DNA from: Halichoerus grypus
Taxonomy: Eukaryota; Chordata; Mammalia; Carnivora; Phocidae
Direction of reading: 5' to 3'
NCBI RefSeq assembly: GCF_964656455.1
Contig: NC_135715.1
Coordinates: 35,846,603-35,910,602 of the forward strand
DNA length: 64,000 nt
Below the pieces are notes generated by a model. It searched no databases. It was given only the letters and a program-made list of their open reading frames with translations, and was not told where the DNA came from. Below, in pieces: positions 33,194 through 45,182 of this stretch. Every line of letters begins with the position of its first letter. The first letter of the stretch is position 1. The position numbers and the translations under genes are program-made.

Positions 33194-35158
33194 ATGTTGG
33201 AACAATTTATATCATTCTTAGTGTTAATGTCTACTACATATATACAGTAATTCATATGGATATATATAGTCACAAAAATATAAGTGAACAGCAATCAGTG
33301 TTTAAAATACAAAGCATTTTTATCTCTTTTGCAGTGTAAAATTAAGCGAAATCATTAAAATACTGTGTCTCAGAGTCCAAAAGCCCAGGCGACTATCAAG
33401 AGCAAGGAAACAGCCTATTAATAATTGCAGTATCTGCAGTTTAAAAGATTATTTCAAAACAAACAGAAATATGTGCAGTGATATATACACTTAGATGTCT
33501 CAAGGAGAGCACATTTATACATCTTTGTAACTGGTCATTGTTGTTCCAACCAAAAGGTGACAGTTGGCCCTTCACGCGTGGATATGTGTGATTGAGAGGT
33601 AAGCCCTGTGATCCGCAGTTCTTGCCATGGACTCAGACAGACTAGGATTTGGTTTTCCCTTAGCCTCTCTGGTCCTATCATTTACAGCTGTTTGCAATTG
33701 CCACTGTTGCAGAGGCTGCACGATGCCTTTATTCCAACCGAGAAAGGTATTGCATACCAAGTTACATTTCGAACTTCTATCCCAATGAACAACGAGAGAA
33801 ACATGCTCTGTGCTGTATATACCCTGAGACACTGTCTTGACCAAGGGACAAATCATTCTCCCTTGGAATGTCTTTATTTTTGTATAAATATCATATATAC
33901 ACATCTACAAGCCTCAGTGAGTAGTTAAATAGTTATAAATAGATCCCTATAGTTCAATGATAAACCAACACTCCATTCTTTACTGATAAAAAATGACATT
34001 TCAAATTTTTGGTACAGATTCTATTAAAATACATTAGTAGAAGTTAATTCCAACTATATTATTAGCTTGCGAAAGACTTCTTAATTTGAAGGCTATACTT
34101 GGTTGTCCCTGGCCCAGCTGGCAAGGTTTAATACTTCATAAATTAGCAGTTGTCACTGCTTTCAAATACATTATTTACTTTTATTGCTTTAAAAAAGCTT
34201 GGCTTGTTGGTTTAGGCCATTAAGCATTTATACACTTAACCTTCTCAGCACTAAAATCCTTGATTCTTTGGCAGTCCCTCAACAGACTGGATAGTGCTTA
34301 TATTTTTGTCCTCATAAATTGGAATATAATTCAGCAATATAAATTACTTATCTAAAATTGATTTGACTCTGGAAGCTAACAAATTAGGCACCTCATTTAA
34401 ATGAGTTACTGCCTAATATGTCAGAAGGTTTCATTCATTTTCATGGTCTAATTACATCAATCAGTTTCATCTAATAATTTTTAAAGTCAGATTGCTATAA
34501 ATTATAAATCTATGGAGAACAAAATTACATCAATCAAATTATCAGAGATCCAGTTTTATGAACTGGTGTGCCAGAATTATGTCATAGCTCTTTTACTTAA
34601 TATGTAATTAATAATCTATTTTAAGTTTGCCAATTTGAATTTATTTTTGAAGGCTTTACAGGTTCAGCAAAAAGAGGAATGCCTTTAGTAAGACTGTCTG
34701 GACATCACTTTTCACCTTGTGCTGTATTTTTAGTTTCAGTCTTCACAACAGACCAATAATTTAGATTAGAAAATATCTTGATATTGGGACAAATAAAATA
34801 AAAAATGAAAACAAAGCAATAGCCCTTGAAAGTTTTAAGTGCCTTTGCCAGCCTCCATTTGAAATCCTCTGTACTTCTCTGGAAAGTTCTTCATTCTGCA
34901 TGGATGTATGCAATGTTTCTTTCTGTCTAAATCACAGCTACACTTGTCTAATTTTCATTGTTGCAAAAGGACTTGTAAAAACAAGGCTGCTGGAAAGGAT
35001 GTTGGCCACTTCACAGGGGCCCTCAAGAGCAATATTTTTGAGAGAATCCATTCGTATTATCCCAGAACGTATTCCCTCCTTGCGATTTCTAACAAATTTT
35101 ACTATCATTTGACACTTTTCTCCTTTCTTTATTTGCCAACTATTCATGAATCATTTCC
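33194..35158. other. Repeat-poor non-coding stretch
   Basis: Nearly 2 kb without any recognised transposable element, which is notable in this window. 33560-33930 has open frames above 100 codons on both strands (33608-33928 + and 33572-33904 -) without family signatures. 34030-34700 is AT-rich with several homeodomain-type words. It could be conserved regulatory DNA; this is inference. Confidence 0.4.
34451..34536. promoter_or_regulatory. Repeated PBX/HOX-like motif pair
   Basis: ATTACATCAATCA occurs identically at 34451-34463 and 34524-34536, 73 bp apart. The reverse complement contains TGATTGAT, the composite PBX-HOX half-site pattern. Surrounding sequence adds TAATTA-like words (for example near 34603-34612). 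No function is demonstrated. Confidence 0.3.
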
Positions 35159-35182
35159 TTTTTTTTTTTTTTTTTTTTTTTT
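35159..35182. repeat. Poly-T tract (24 nt)
   Basis: Uninterrupted T24 with no recognisable retroelement attached on either side. Confidence 0.9.
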
Positions 35183-36150
35183 CAAAAGCTAGGTCCTAAG
35201 CTGCTTGTTGGCAAGGGTAAATTTTTAGATCTAAGTGTACTGCACAGTGTGTAGACATACTAAGTGCTCAAAAAATACCTGATGCATTTTTAAAAAACCA
35301 ACTTTCCAAACATACCTACCTTCATTTTCTTCCAGTTAGAACCTATAGATGCCATATAAAATATCTGAACTTTTAACCAGATTTTCCCCACTTTTTTTCA
35401 TGGTCAAAACTCAACTTTATTCTGGGGATATTCTATGGATTAAGAATCTTCTATAACCTTGGCTTTTCTAGGCTCACTGTAAAAGAGAGTGAAGTAGAAA
35501 CACTACTTCTGCTGATCATGCCAAGGTGTGAGGTTGTCTGTGTCCAACAGCAATGACTGGATAGGTGGAGAGAACAGCCATATGGTGAATATTAAGATGA
35601 AGTGAGTTTTTGGACAAAGCATTAAGTTAGACCAGAAGCACAATGGAGGATGAAATGGAAATTTATGAAGAGTTTATAATGGCAACTTTGGGGTATGTTG
35701 TTTGTTTTGTTCTTTATTTTGAATTAGTCTTAGCAAAAGAAAGTGCAGAGCAGCAAATTTGGATGAGAAGAACGCAGAACAATTTGTTGCTTAGAAATAG
35801 GCAAGCGCTACAAATAATGGGGAGGGGATAATTTGCTGTGGACAGAGTACCTTTGCTATGTTTTGTTCCCATGAGAAAATGGTATTTCTTCTGTGCTTGA
35901 GCTTTCTGAGATTGTGAATATTTTTATATCCCTAAGGCATAACTTATATCCCCAATGCCATTCTCTCTATTTCTCTCAGTACCCTTATTTAAATTACATC
36001 CTTTCATATGGAATATACCTGATTAAGCAGAAACACTCACTGCCCTGCTGTGTGAGACTTTAGGGAGGGATTTGAGAATGTAATGGCATAACTCATGTAG
36101 TGTTATAGTACCCAAGGTGATCCAATGTGAGAGGAACTGTTTTTATTGAA
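35183..36150. other. Non-coding stretch, nothing recognised
   Basis: No named repeat or exon. The open frame at 35643-35831 (+) has no family features. Confidence 0.4.
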
Positions 36151-36152
36151 AG

Positions 36153-36194
36153 GTTTTTGTTTTGTTTTGTTTTGTTTTGTTCTGTTTTGTTTTC
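36153..36194. repeat. (TTTTG)n simple repeat
   Basis: About eight TTTTG units with one TTCTG variant. Confidence 0.9.
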
Positions 36195-36597
36195 CTTTTG
36201 GCCAGATTTCAATCAAGGAGATAGGTTTACTGCAACTATCTTTGCCTGCTGTGGAAGAAAACATAGAAAACATAACTCATTGAGAAAGGATGCATCATCC
36301 CACCACACCCAGTTTTGGAGGGAAAACCAAGGCTGTGTCTTTGAACACCCTATCCTGAGAGTCCATCTTAGGTTCACACTTGAAGAGAAAGCATTTTGTA
36401 AAGCTTATCAGGAGGAGCCACTCTCCTTAGCATTTCAGAACTAAGTATTACCTCAAAAGGCGTCATGAACAAATGTTCTCTTAGACATTGGGAATGAGGT
36501 ATCTGAAACAAGAAAGAGACTGCCTACCACTACCTAGACATGAACTATGAAACATAAGGGTGTAGAAAAAGTTATATAGACCTGAAAGAAAGATTTC
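36195..36597. other. Non-coding stretch, nothing recognised
   Basis: The frame across the left part is open on + (from 36127) but has no signature. No repeat could be named. Confidence 0.35.
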
Positions 36598-36790
36598 AGT
36601 TGTGGTAGGTAAAATTCTGAGGAAGACTGCCCTAAGATTCCCATCCTGGGGTTATTTAATGAAACATAAACCTAGGTACTTCTGGAAACAGACTTTGCAA
36701 ATGGAAATAAGGTTACTAATTAAATCAGCTGACCTTAAAATGGGGAGATTATTCTGAGTTCTAGAATATATCACAGAAACACTATCTGGA
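36598..36790 (+). repeat. Old LTR-like repeat (MLT1/MaLR-like)
   Basis: The blocks 'taggtaaaattctgaggaag', 'gattcccatcctggggttat', 'gcaaatggaaataaggttac' and 'cagctgaccttaaaatgggg' have the pattern of a common ancient mammalian LTR family of the MaLR type. Family assignment is from memory of the motif order and is tentative. Confidence 0.45.
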
Positions 36791-36828
36791 AAGTCCAAAC
36801 ACTTGTGTGACACTGAAGTCTATATTCA

Positions 36829-37017
36829 TTTTTTTTTTTTTAAGATTTTATTTTTTATTTATTTATTCATGAGAGACAGAGAGAGAGACAGAGGCAGAGG
36901 GAGAAGCAGGCTCCCCGCGGAGCAGGGAGCCCGATGCGGGGCTCGATCCCAGGACCCTGGGATCATGACCCGAGCCGAAGGCAGACGCTTAACCGACTGA
37001 GCCACCCAGGCGTCCCA
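36829..37017 (-). mobile_element. Can-SINE, short-body subtype, young-looking
   Basis: Contains 'ttcatgagagacagagagag', intact CpGs ('ctccccgcggagcagg', 'gatgcggggctcgatc') and ends in 'gccacccaggcgtccc'. A perfect 19-bp duplication, ACACTGAAGTCTATATTCA, lies at 36810-36828 and 37018-37036. Retained CpGs and the flawless duplication suggest a recent insertion. Confidence 0.96.
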
Positions 37018-37036
37018 ACACTGAAGTCTATATTCA

Positions 37037-37439
37037 ATAATGATTCATTTTACTTAGTTTTTCTCCATCTTTTTGATATACTTAAAACTATTGATACATA
37101 TTGTAATTCTCTTCCTTTGTTTCATTGCATTTGTCCTGACTCTTGTCCTGGACTTACTTTCTTTCTTTCTTTTTTTTTTTTTTCCTATTTTCTTCACTAT
37201 CTTCTATTCTTTACACTTCGATTTCCTTAAAACTATGCTGTCTAACTTCTTGGTCTTTTCCCTTTTATCTCAAATATACATCCTTGGTTTCATGTAATTC
37301 TATGTCTATGTTACCTCTTTCAGATACGTACATACTATGTATACCACAAAATGAATAGAAGCCAAATGAAACTGATAGGTCTTTAAGTTTTATTGTTAAA
37401 TCTAGACATGCATTTCATCTGCTTGTTCTACATTTCCCC
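37037..37439. other. Non-coding stretch, pyrimidine-rich
   Basis: T/C-rich around 37160-37190. Frames here are low-complexity. Nothing else seen. Confidence 0.4.
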
Positions 37440-38262
37440 TTAGATTTTCCAGCAACATCATAAATTCAGCATGCCTCACATCCCTTTGCCAGAGCAATCA
37501 ATTCTGTCTTTTTACTTTGTAATATCTACAAATGGAGCTATCCCCTAAGAAAAAATTGGATTCCTTTTGATGATTTCTGATGCTTTAAGAGTTTTCCTCT
37601 CTCCTATTATTTTCAAATTGGCATGGCATCCACCTCCAGTACATCTCTCATAGATATTGCTTCCTTTCAATTCTGATTATTCTCTTACCAAGATTATTGC
37701 AGGGCTAACTAATTCCACAGTTCTCCAACTCCTCCTGTGTAATGATGTAGTTTAGGGAACAGAGCACTGCTTTTGTCACTCACTTGGCCAAAACCTTTCA
37801 AACCACATTGCCCACAAATTCCCTCTTCCCCTATTTCACTCCACCAAAGATCATTTTAAACTTTTCTTCCCTCCAGTTTCTGATATAATCATCCAGGCAA
37901 ACCACTTCTATGGATTCTTGCCATCAGACTTCCTAATTTGATATTACTTACCAGGAATTCCCATCCCCTATCTGGTATCATTAACACACGGCCACATTTT
38001 GTCTTTCCGCATGAATTTCCTTTTGATGTCAAAGCTAAATGATGCTGTCTTTAGATATATATATTTCCAGATTTTTTAATGCCACTTACTTTATATTGAA
38101 CTTTCTTGTGTTTATATCTCATGTTCTCCTATCCAATTGTTAGCTATGTTAGATAATGTAATGGTGTCTTACATATCTTGATTTGCAGTCCCCAGCCCAT
38201 TACCTTACTCCCAGAAGATATTTGATACATGCTTACCTATTTAATTTGTTGAGTTGAAGGAG
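37440..38262 (+). repeat. L2 LINE 3' fragment
   Basis: Diverged L2: 'ttattgcagggctaactaat', 'tcacttggccaaaacctttc', 'ccatcagacttcctaatttg', and the tail 'gcagtccccagcccattacc ... agaagatatttgatacatgc ... atttaatttgttgagttgaa', which follows the L2 3' end order. No coding remains. Confidence 0.5.
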
Positions 38263-38269
38263 AACTAAG

Positions 38270-39150
38270 TAGAAAAAAAAAAATCCTACCAAATTTACCT
38301 TAACAATAAATAATACATTTACATTCACTTTCAGAAGTATTTTACTTTTCTCTCAATAAATGTATAAGCCCCCTCTTAATTTATAACATTCCATAAAAAT
38401 TTCAGAAGGACTGTAGGAGAAGTGACATAACTATTGATGTATCTTGACTTCATGCAAAGTAAAATAGTGAAAGATTTATTATCCTGTCAATTATTTCCAA
38501 AGAATGGCCATTCTTTTCTTGAACTGGTTTATGTGTACTCTTAATAATTCTAACACAAACTGCCACTAAATGGAACTAAGTGACAGAATAAACTAATATA
38601 AGAAAAAGACAGCATGTTGCTGTTGACCTATTCACTGAAACTAACTCACAAATAAGATGCCAAGAGCTAGAATTCACTTTCCACAATATTATATTTACTT
38701 TGATTACCACTTTATGACTTTAGGGGGATGCTTTCTGTAAGATAATGTGGAAGTGCATAACATAAAAGCAGTAGCATATACATAACGCAACTGAAAACAC
38801 AAAATAACTTACCTTTAGGTGGCCTTTTAAGTCTCTAATTGGTTATCTTGATTTCTCACATATCAATTTCATTTGGTTTTCCTTAGTTTTGTAATCTGTA
38901 TCTTACTCAGAATTTATCAGAATATAAGGTGCTCAGGTGTCAACCCAAGGACCTTGTGAATATTCATACTTCAACCCAGGAGATCTGAAATTCTGGATTT
39001 TTAATATGCTCTCAGTTAATGCTAAAGCTTCTGATATGAGGACTGAACTTTAAGCAGTAAGAAACTCAACTGTTGAAAGAAATAAAGGTTAATCAACTTA
39101 AAAAAAAAGAAAAGAAAAAAAAAACTAAATCTGTCTCTTGAGGCAAAATG
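38270..39150. other. Non-coding stretch, nothing recognised
   Basis: AT-rich; ends in an A-rich patch (39098-39125). No named repeat. Confidence 0.4.
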
Positions 39151-39159
39151 AAATTGGAT

Positions 39160-40845
39160 AGAAGCTTTGGAGAAATGTCTATTCAGGTGTTTTGCTCATT
39201 TTTTAATTGGGTTATTTATTTTTGTTTATTGTTTCTTTTGTTTTTTGGCTATTGAGTTGTATGAGTTCTTTATATGTTTCGGGTATTAACCCCGTATCAT
39301 TATTCGGTTTACACATAGTTTTCCCATTCCATTGGTTGTCTTTTTACTTTGTTGATGTTTACTTACTTTTTAGTTTAGTGTAGTGTCATTTGTTTATTTT
39401 TTATTTTTCTTCTTGTGCTTTAGGTGTGATTTCCAAATAATCCAAAGACCCATATCAAAGATCTTTGTTCCTGTTTTCTTCTAGGAGTTTCATTGTTTCG
39501 GGTCTTACATTTAAGTCTTTAATCCACTTCAAAGTAATTTTTGTGAATGGTGCAAGATATGTATACAGTTCTATTCTTTCACATGTGAATATCCAATTAT
39601 CCCAGCACCATTTATTGAAGAAACTGTCTTTTTTCCATTGAGTATTCTTGACTCCTTTGTCAAATATTAGTTGACTGTAGGCTTGGGTTTATTTCTGGTG
39701 TCACAGTTCTGTTCCATTGGCCTATTTGTCTGTTTTTATGTCAGTACCATACTGTTTTAATGACTTTAGCTTTATAGTATAGCTTGAAATCAGGAAGCAT
39801 GATACCTCCTGCTTTATTGTTCTTTCTCGGGATTTCTTTGGCTATTTGGGGTCTTTGTGGTATCATAAATTTTAGGTGTGTGTGTTTTTTCTAGTTCTAG
39901 AAAATGCCATTGGAATCTTGATGAGGATTGCATTGAACCTATAAATGGCTTTTGGTAGTATTGACATTTTAACAATCACAATGAGCTATCACCTCACACC
40001 TGTTAGAATGGCTATAATCAAAAAGAAAAGAGATAGCAAATGTTAATGTGGATATGGAGAAAAGGGAACTCTTGTGCACTGTTGGTAGGAATGTAAATGT
40101 AAAACAAAAGCCACTGTGAAAAACAGTAAGATCCTCAAAAGCTTAGAATTAGAACTATCACATAATTCAGCAATTCCACCTCTGAAGGTAATGAAAACAC
40201 TAATTTGAAAACCTATCTGTACCCCTGTGTTCATAGCAGCATTATTTATAATGGCCAAGACATGGAAGCAACCTAAGTACCCATCAGTGGATGCATACAC
40301 TCACTCACAGACACACACACATACACAGGAATATTATTCAGCCATAAAAAATGAGGAAATCCTACCATTTGCAACAACATGGATGGGCCTTGAAAAAATT
40401 ACAGTAAGTAAAATAAGTCAGAGAAAGACAAATACTGTATGATCTCACTTATATGTGAAATCTAAAAAACAAAAACAAAGAAACAACAAAAAAACTAAAC
40501 TAATAGAAAAAGAGCTCAGATCTGTGGTTACCGGGGGGGGGGGGGGGGGGCAGTTGGAGGAGGTGGCCAAAAGGTGCGAACTTCCAGTTATAAGATAAAT
40601 AAGTCCCAGGGATGAGATGTATAGCATGATGATTTTAGCTAACACTACTGTATGATATATAGGAAAGTTAAGAGAGCAAATCTTGAGTTCTCCATATTGG
40701 CAGATGAATATTAGCTGAACCTATGGTGGTAATCATTTCATGATACATGTAAATCTAACTGTCATACTATATTCCTTAAACTTATGCAGTGACATATGTC
40801 TATTATTTCTCAATAAAACTGGAAAAAATAAAATTTAAAAAACCC
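39160..40845 (+). mobile_element. Twin-primed (5'-inverted) L1
   Basis: 39160-39972 is minus-strand ORF2 ('cccattccattggttgtctt', 'ccagcaccatttattgaaga', 'gtcagtaccatactgtttta'), while 39975-40845 is plus-strand sequence starting 'cacaatgagctatcacctca' and running through the ORF2 end, the 3' UTR and an A-rich end. The inverted part is the section lying just upstream, in L1 order, of the sense part, with a small loss at the joint. This is the signature of twin priming. The 3' end type ('gttctccatattggcagatg', 'ctcaataaaactggaaaaaa') is that of an L1MA-like family. No clean TSD was identified. Confidence 0.85.
40533..40550. repeat. Poly-G run (18 nt)
   Basis: Uninterrupted G18 in the L1 3' UTR, an expanded version of its G-rich tract. 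Its exact length could be a sequencing or assembly artefact. Confidence 0.85.
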
Positions 40846-40850
40846 CAACC

Positions 40851-42119
40851 CATTTTCAGAAATTCAACTCAAGTACTATTTCTTTTCCAGTGAAGGATGT
40901 GAGTTTTCATAGTATCCTGCTCTGTTCTTCCACATGTCGTATTTTATGTCACTGCTGTTTTCTATTTCCCTGACTGCTTTTATCAGTCCAGTGCTTGATA
41001 CGGGTGAACAACCCTGACATTTAGAGCAGAAGAGCTTGAACACCATGGACTTGGCATTCACAATCACATTTTCCAGCTGGAAATCCCCAACCCAACATCT
41101 TTGTAAGTGTTAAACCATTTATTTAGAAAATCATAATAGAAAGCAGCATATACTTCTTTAAATCCCATCCTGTTTTCTATTAGTATGAACTGTTTAACAC
41201 AATCAAAACATTTTATTTAAAGAATTAAACACAGACTTACTGTGTTTCAATACAATAAAATATTCCTTTTCAATTATGTCAATTCAGTACTTGCAATGAT
41301 ATTCCTCTTTCTCCAAGTCAATATAAAATTACAATCATATGCGTGTTTTAGGTTCATTTATTTCTTTAGGAGTATGCACATGTCAATACTCAAAATTAAA
41401 GAAATTTCTGTTCTTGACATTGATTATATTAGGTGATATTTGATTTTATGTTCAACAGTAAGTGCTATTATATTTGCTGTTTAAAAATTATTTAAAGGGT
41501 CTAATTTTGGAGAAAGTGTTATATTATGTTCAATAGATAAAATGAATTGCTTTAATTTGCTGAAGATATTTAAGTTGTTAGGTAATCTGTAATTAATCAT
41601 ATCCATCCTTTGTTGAGAAAATATAAATTGTAATGGAGAGAAAAGGCTTTCTTTCATCTGTCCCATATTTCTTCCTATACTGCATAAATGTAAGAGATCT
41701 GTCTGATGGAATACAGAATAAAATAAAGTGTGTGGCTATATTTATTTAGAAGTACTGAATGCATTTTAGTATATAACCCAACTAAATTAATTGTGAAATG
41801 CATTTTATTTAGAATTGCTGAATGTATTCAAATAAAATAAAAATGCATTCAAAATCAAAACATGAATTATTTTTTAAATTACACATACCATCTTTATCCT
41901 TTACTGAAGGGAATGAGGATATTTTTCACAGCAGTGACATGCAATTTTAAGATAGTACATTTCTTTCTGCTGAATGGTAATATATTTATTTCAATATTTT
42001 CAGGAATTTGAAGCAGTACTTGTATTATTAATTCAGAAATTAGATTCTGAACTTCAGAATTTAATTTAATTAAGATTTTAGGATGGAAATATAATTAACA
42101 GATTGTTATAATCAATAAG
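40851..42119. other. Non-coding AT-rich stretch
   Basis: No named repeat or exon. It contains a loosely repeated 'gaatgcatttta' type motif at about 41757 and 41800. Confidence 0.4.
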
Positions 42120-42196
42120 ATATTAATAATAATTATTACAATATAATATAATATAGTAATAAATATGTAATAATAATTAATAATAATAATAATAAA
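42120..42196. repeat. (TAA)n / AT-rich simple repeat
   Basis: Degenerate AATAAT/TAATAA tract, longest pure part at about 42174-42195. Confidence 0.8.
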
Positions 42197-42305
42197 AGCA
42201 ATATTTCCCAAATCCTACTCCTTTGCCTGAGGAGTCCCAAGGGAGTAGAAAGCCCAGATGACTATTATTATGATGTGTCTCACCAAAGGCAGGTGTCTTA
42301 TTGCC

Positions 42306-42423
42306 CAGAGCAATAGTTGTCAAAGTGAAGTCCCCAGGCCAGCAGTATCTTCTCACCTGGGAACTATTTAGAAATGCAAATTCTTAGGCCCCAAGTGATT
42401 ATCATGCATGCTAAATTATGAGA
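42306..42423 (+). mobile_element. MER5A-like (hAT-Charlie) DNA transposon fragment
   Basis: 'agttgtcaaagtgaagtccc', 'ccagcagtatcttctcacct', 'gggaactatttagaaatgca', 'aattcttaggcccc' and 'tgattatcatgcatgctaaa' follow MER5A order, with the middle of the element deleted. Ancient, non-autonomous. Confidence 0.8.
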
Positions 42424-42425
42424 TC

Positions 42426-42805
42426 GACTGGCCTACAATATCCCAGGAATATTTTCCTCCTATCTTCCTTATAACCAGACCCAAATATAGCCGTAAAATC
42501 TCCCGAACACATCTTCAACAACCACATCTTCTCATAATCATGGTGTATCTCATGATACAACTCATGAGAAATAAAGAAAAAAAAAACCTTATAAGCCTCC
42601 AAAATTAACCTCTGTTACATTTTAAATATACAGTAGTCTTCATTTTTTCTCATACTCATTTCTCATACTCTCAAACTCATTTTGTTTTGTCTTTGTTTTC
42701 AGAACACTAGTAAAAGTTGATGCCATGTGAGTGTTGTAGTGAAAATAACTCTTTTTTCTTATTTATACCAGGGTTCAAAGCTTGACCCATCTGTTTACTG
42801 GCAGT
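42426..42805. other. Non-coding stretch, nothing recognised
   Basis: Short gap between MER5A and the next SINE; no exon or repeat seen. Confidence 0.4.
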
Positions 42806-42834
42806 CTGATCTTAAATCTCTCCTTTAATGAGAA

Positions 42835-43029
42835 TTTTTTTTTTTTAAGATTTTATTGATTTAACAGAGAGAAACACAGCAAGAGTGGGAACATAAGCAG
42901 GGGGAGTGGGAGAGGGAGAAGCAGGCTTCCCGCTGAGCAAGGAGCCCAATGTGGGGCTTGATCCCAGGACCCTGGGACCATGACCTGAGCCGAAGGCAGA
43001 CGCTTAGCGACTGAGCCACCCAGATGCCC
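42835..43029 (-). mobile_element. Can-SINE
   Basis: Minus-strand SINE ending 'gccacccagatgccc'. CTGATCTTAAATCTCTCCT (42806-42824) and CTGATCTTAAAGCTCTCCT (43030-43048) form a 19-bp duplication with one mismatch. About 10 bp of extra sequence lies between the left duplication and the T-rich tail. Confidence 0.94.
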
Positions 43030-43201
43030 CTGATCTTAAAGCTCTCCTAATTGTAGTTCCAAAAACTATAGAAAGGAAATGATATCCAGGTTTTTTTGTG
43101 TAGATTAAATGAAGATGGATTAAATGAATAGATTAAGTGAAATACTTCTTGTAAAGTACTTGAAACAATGTAAGTGTTCAATACCGACATTCCCTTTCTT
43201 A

Positions 43202-43261
43202 TATTTATATATATATATATGTGTGTGTGTTTATATATATATATATACACATATATATATT
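43202..43261. repeat. (TA)n-(GT)n compound microsatellite
   Basis: TA repeats, a (GT)5 core and further TA repeats; partly self-complementary. Confidence 0.85.
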
Positions 43262-44137
43262 GCAAATAATTTCTCAGTGGTTCTCTTGCAAATAATGTCT
43301 CAAAGTGATTGTCAAAGTAAAGTTTTAAAATATTTCTAAAAATTAGTTTTACTCTAGTAGCTCTGATAACTGTAAAGCATGTCCTGTGTTATCTCCCTTT
43401 GAATATGTAACACCTCCTAAAATGCTCCTATTTCATCCAACTATATGTGTCATGTGTAACAATTCTTCCTGTTCTTTTTTTTTTTTCCTATGAAGGTATC
43501 AAGAAATTGAAAGTAGAAATCAGCATTAGCTTTTGTCCTTGACGCTACATCACCTAGTAAAAGGCTTTGTAGATAACGTGTGTGTTTATAGCAGAACACC
43601 CAGCCTCATCTTACAACAGTATTTTTACCTTAAGAAAAAGTATTTTAAGGCATTTTCATAATTATCCTTCATTTAATTCTGCATTAATACAATCTGCAAA
43701 TGCTAGTAAATTTCACTTTTTGAATTTTAAATATTAACCCTTTTGCTGTGTTATCACAAAGATCTCTTTTGTCTTACATTGGTTTAAATTCTAGTAACTC
43801 AAGGAATCGTTTACCATTGTATACTTTTATTTTTCAATGTTCTTCTAAATCCAAAAATCTGCCACTAAAACTTATTTAGTGCCTGTCACATATAGTTGAA
43901 AACATTGCACTATTCCACAGTTTTCTGAAGTTATAATTTATTTTATATGTTCAATGACTGTGTAATCTAACTTTTATTTTTTTCCTTAGTTCTAACTCTT
44001 TACATTATGTGCCATTGGTCTTAACACTAAAAACAGTTTTATATTTCATATTTTCTAAAAATGTCTGTTTTATTTCCTTCAGGACCATTTTTATGGCCTA
44101 GACTTACTCATTATTTCAGTCATCCCCTGGATATATT
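43262..44137. other. Non-coding stretch, nothing recognised
   Basis: A small direct repeat GCAAATAAT occurs at about 43262 and 43288. Otherwise no element seen. Confidence 0.4.
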
Positions 44138-44151
44138 AAAACAGAAATATA

Positions 44152-44348
44152 GGGGCGCCTGGGTGGCTCAGTTGGTTAAGCAACTGCCTTCGGCTCAGGT
44201 CATGATCCTGGAGTCCCTGGATCGAGTCCCGCATCGGGCTCCCTGCTCGGCAGGGAGTCTGCTTCTCCCTCTAACCCTCCCCCCTCTCATGTGCTCTCTC
44301 TCATTCTCTCTCTCTCAAATAAATAAATAAAATCTTTAAAAAAAAAAA
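44152..44348 (+). mobile_element. Can-SINE, 'GAGTCCC' subtype
   Basis: Head 'ggggcgcctgggtggctcag'; diagnostic body 'atcctggagtccctggatcg', 'gcagggagtctgcttctccc', 'taaccctcccccctctcatg'. A perfect 14-bp duplication, AAAACAGAAATATA, lies at 44138-44151 and 44349-44362. Few mutations; likely young. Confidence 0.95.
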
Positions 44349-44518
44349 AAAACAGAAATATATTGAGTAAGTATAGAGAACACTAGAGAGGGTATGGCTT
44401 TGTTTTCTTGAATTTCATGGTCAAGAATGTAGTATAATGTCTAAAATTTTGATAAAACATATTCCCTTAAAAGGAATTCCTGTACTATGTTAATTCTGTT
44501 ATTAATACTTACTCTTTT

Positions 44519-44699
44519 CTGGGTGGCTCAATCGGTTAAGCATCTGACTTCAACTCAGGTCATGATCCCAGGGCTCTGGGATCGAGCCCCGCATCGGGCA
44601 CCCTGCTCAGTGGGGAGCCTGCTTCTCCCTCTCTCTCTGCCCCCCCCATGCTCTCTCTCTCTCTCTGTGTCAAATAAATAAATAAAATCTTTAAAAAAA
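44519..44699 (+). mobile_element. Can-SINE, slightly 5'-truncated
   Basis: Begins at 'ctgggtggctcaatcggtta', lacking the first few head bases. Body of the common subtype ('gggatcgagccccgcatcgg'). TACTCTTTT at 44510-44518 and 44700-44708 is a short candidate duplication. Only 156 bp from the preceding SINE and in the same orientation. Confidence 0.93.
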
Positions 44700-44734
44700 T
44701 ACTCTTTTGTAAAATTATTGTCTATATGTATATA

Positions 44735-44940
44735 ATCATGAACAGCTGCATTTAAATCCCAACCCTATGACTTGTTAAGTATATGACCTTGGTTAATTTA
44801 TTTTTTCAAGCTCTCCCTCCTTCTTTAAAATGTAGGTGATAATAAAAGCATCTACTCGCTAAAACTGTTTTGAAAATTAAATGTATCAATAAATATATAG
44901 TCCAGGGAAGACAGTTGTTGGTACTGATATAGTTACCATT
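44735..44940 (+). repeat. MIR SINE
   Basis: 'aacagctgcatttaaatccc', 'tgacttgttaagtatatgac', 'cttggttaatttattttttc', 'aaaatgtaggtgataataaa' and 'ttttgaaaattaaatgtatc' follow MIR order. Confidence 0.75.
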
Positions 44941-45182
44941 GTGATAGTTATAAAGCATGAATTAAAAAAAAAAAGACCATCGAGCTTCTTATTAAGGATA
45001 AAAAGGTAAAAATACATTAGTTCTAGAATTTACAGCTTTATTTGGAAAATATGCCAGATACGTAAAGAAATCAAGACTTTTAGGTGTCTTATGCTAAGTT
45101 ACACATAGTTAGGACACATAAAAATGACCAATGGACTGTAATATAAGTGTATATTTTAGTCTTAGTGGAGAAAAAAACAAAA

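Noticed and set aside
43205..43261. Possible cruciform or replication-origin-like AT palindrome
   Set aside because: It is an ordinary TA/GT compound microsatellite; self-complementarity follows from the TA repeat.
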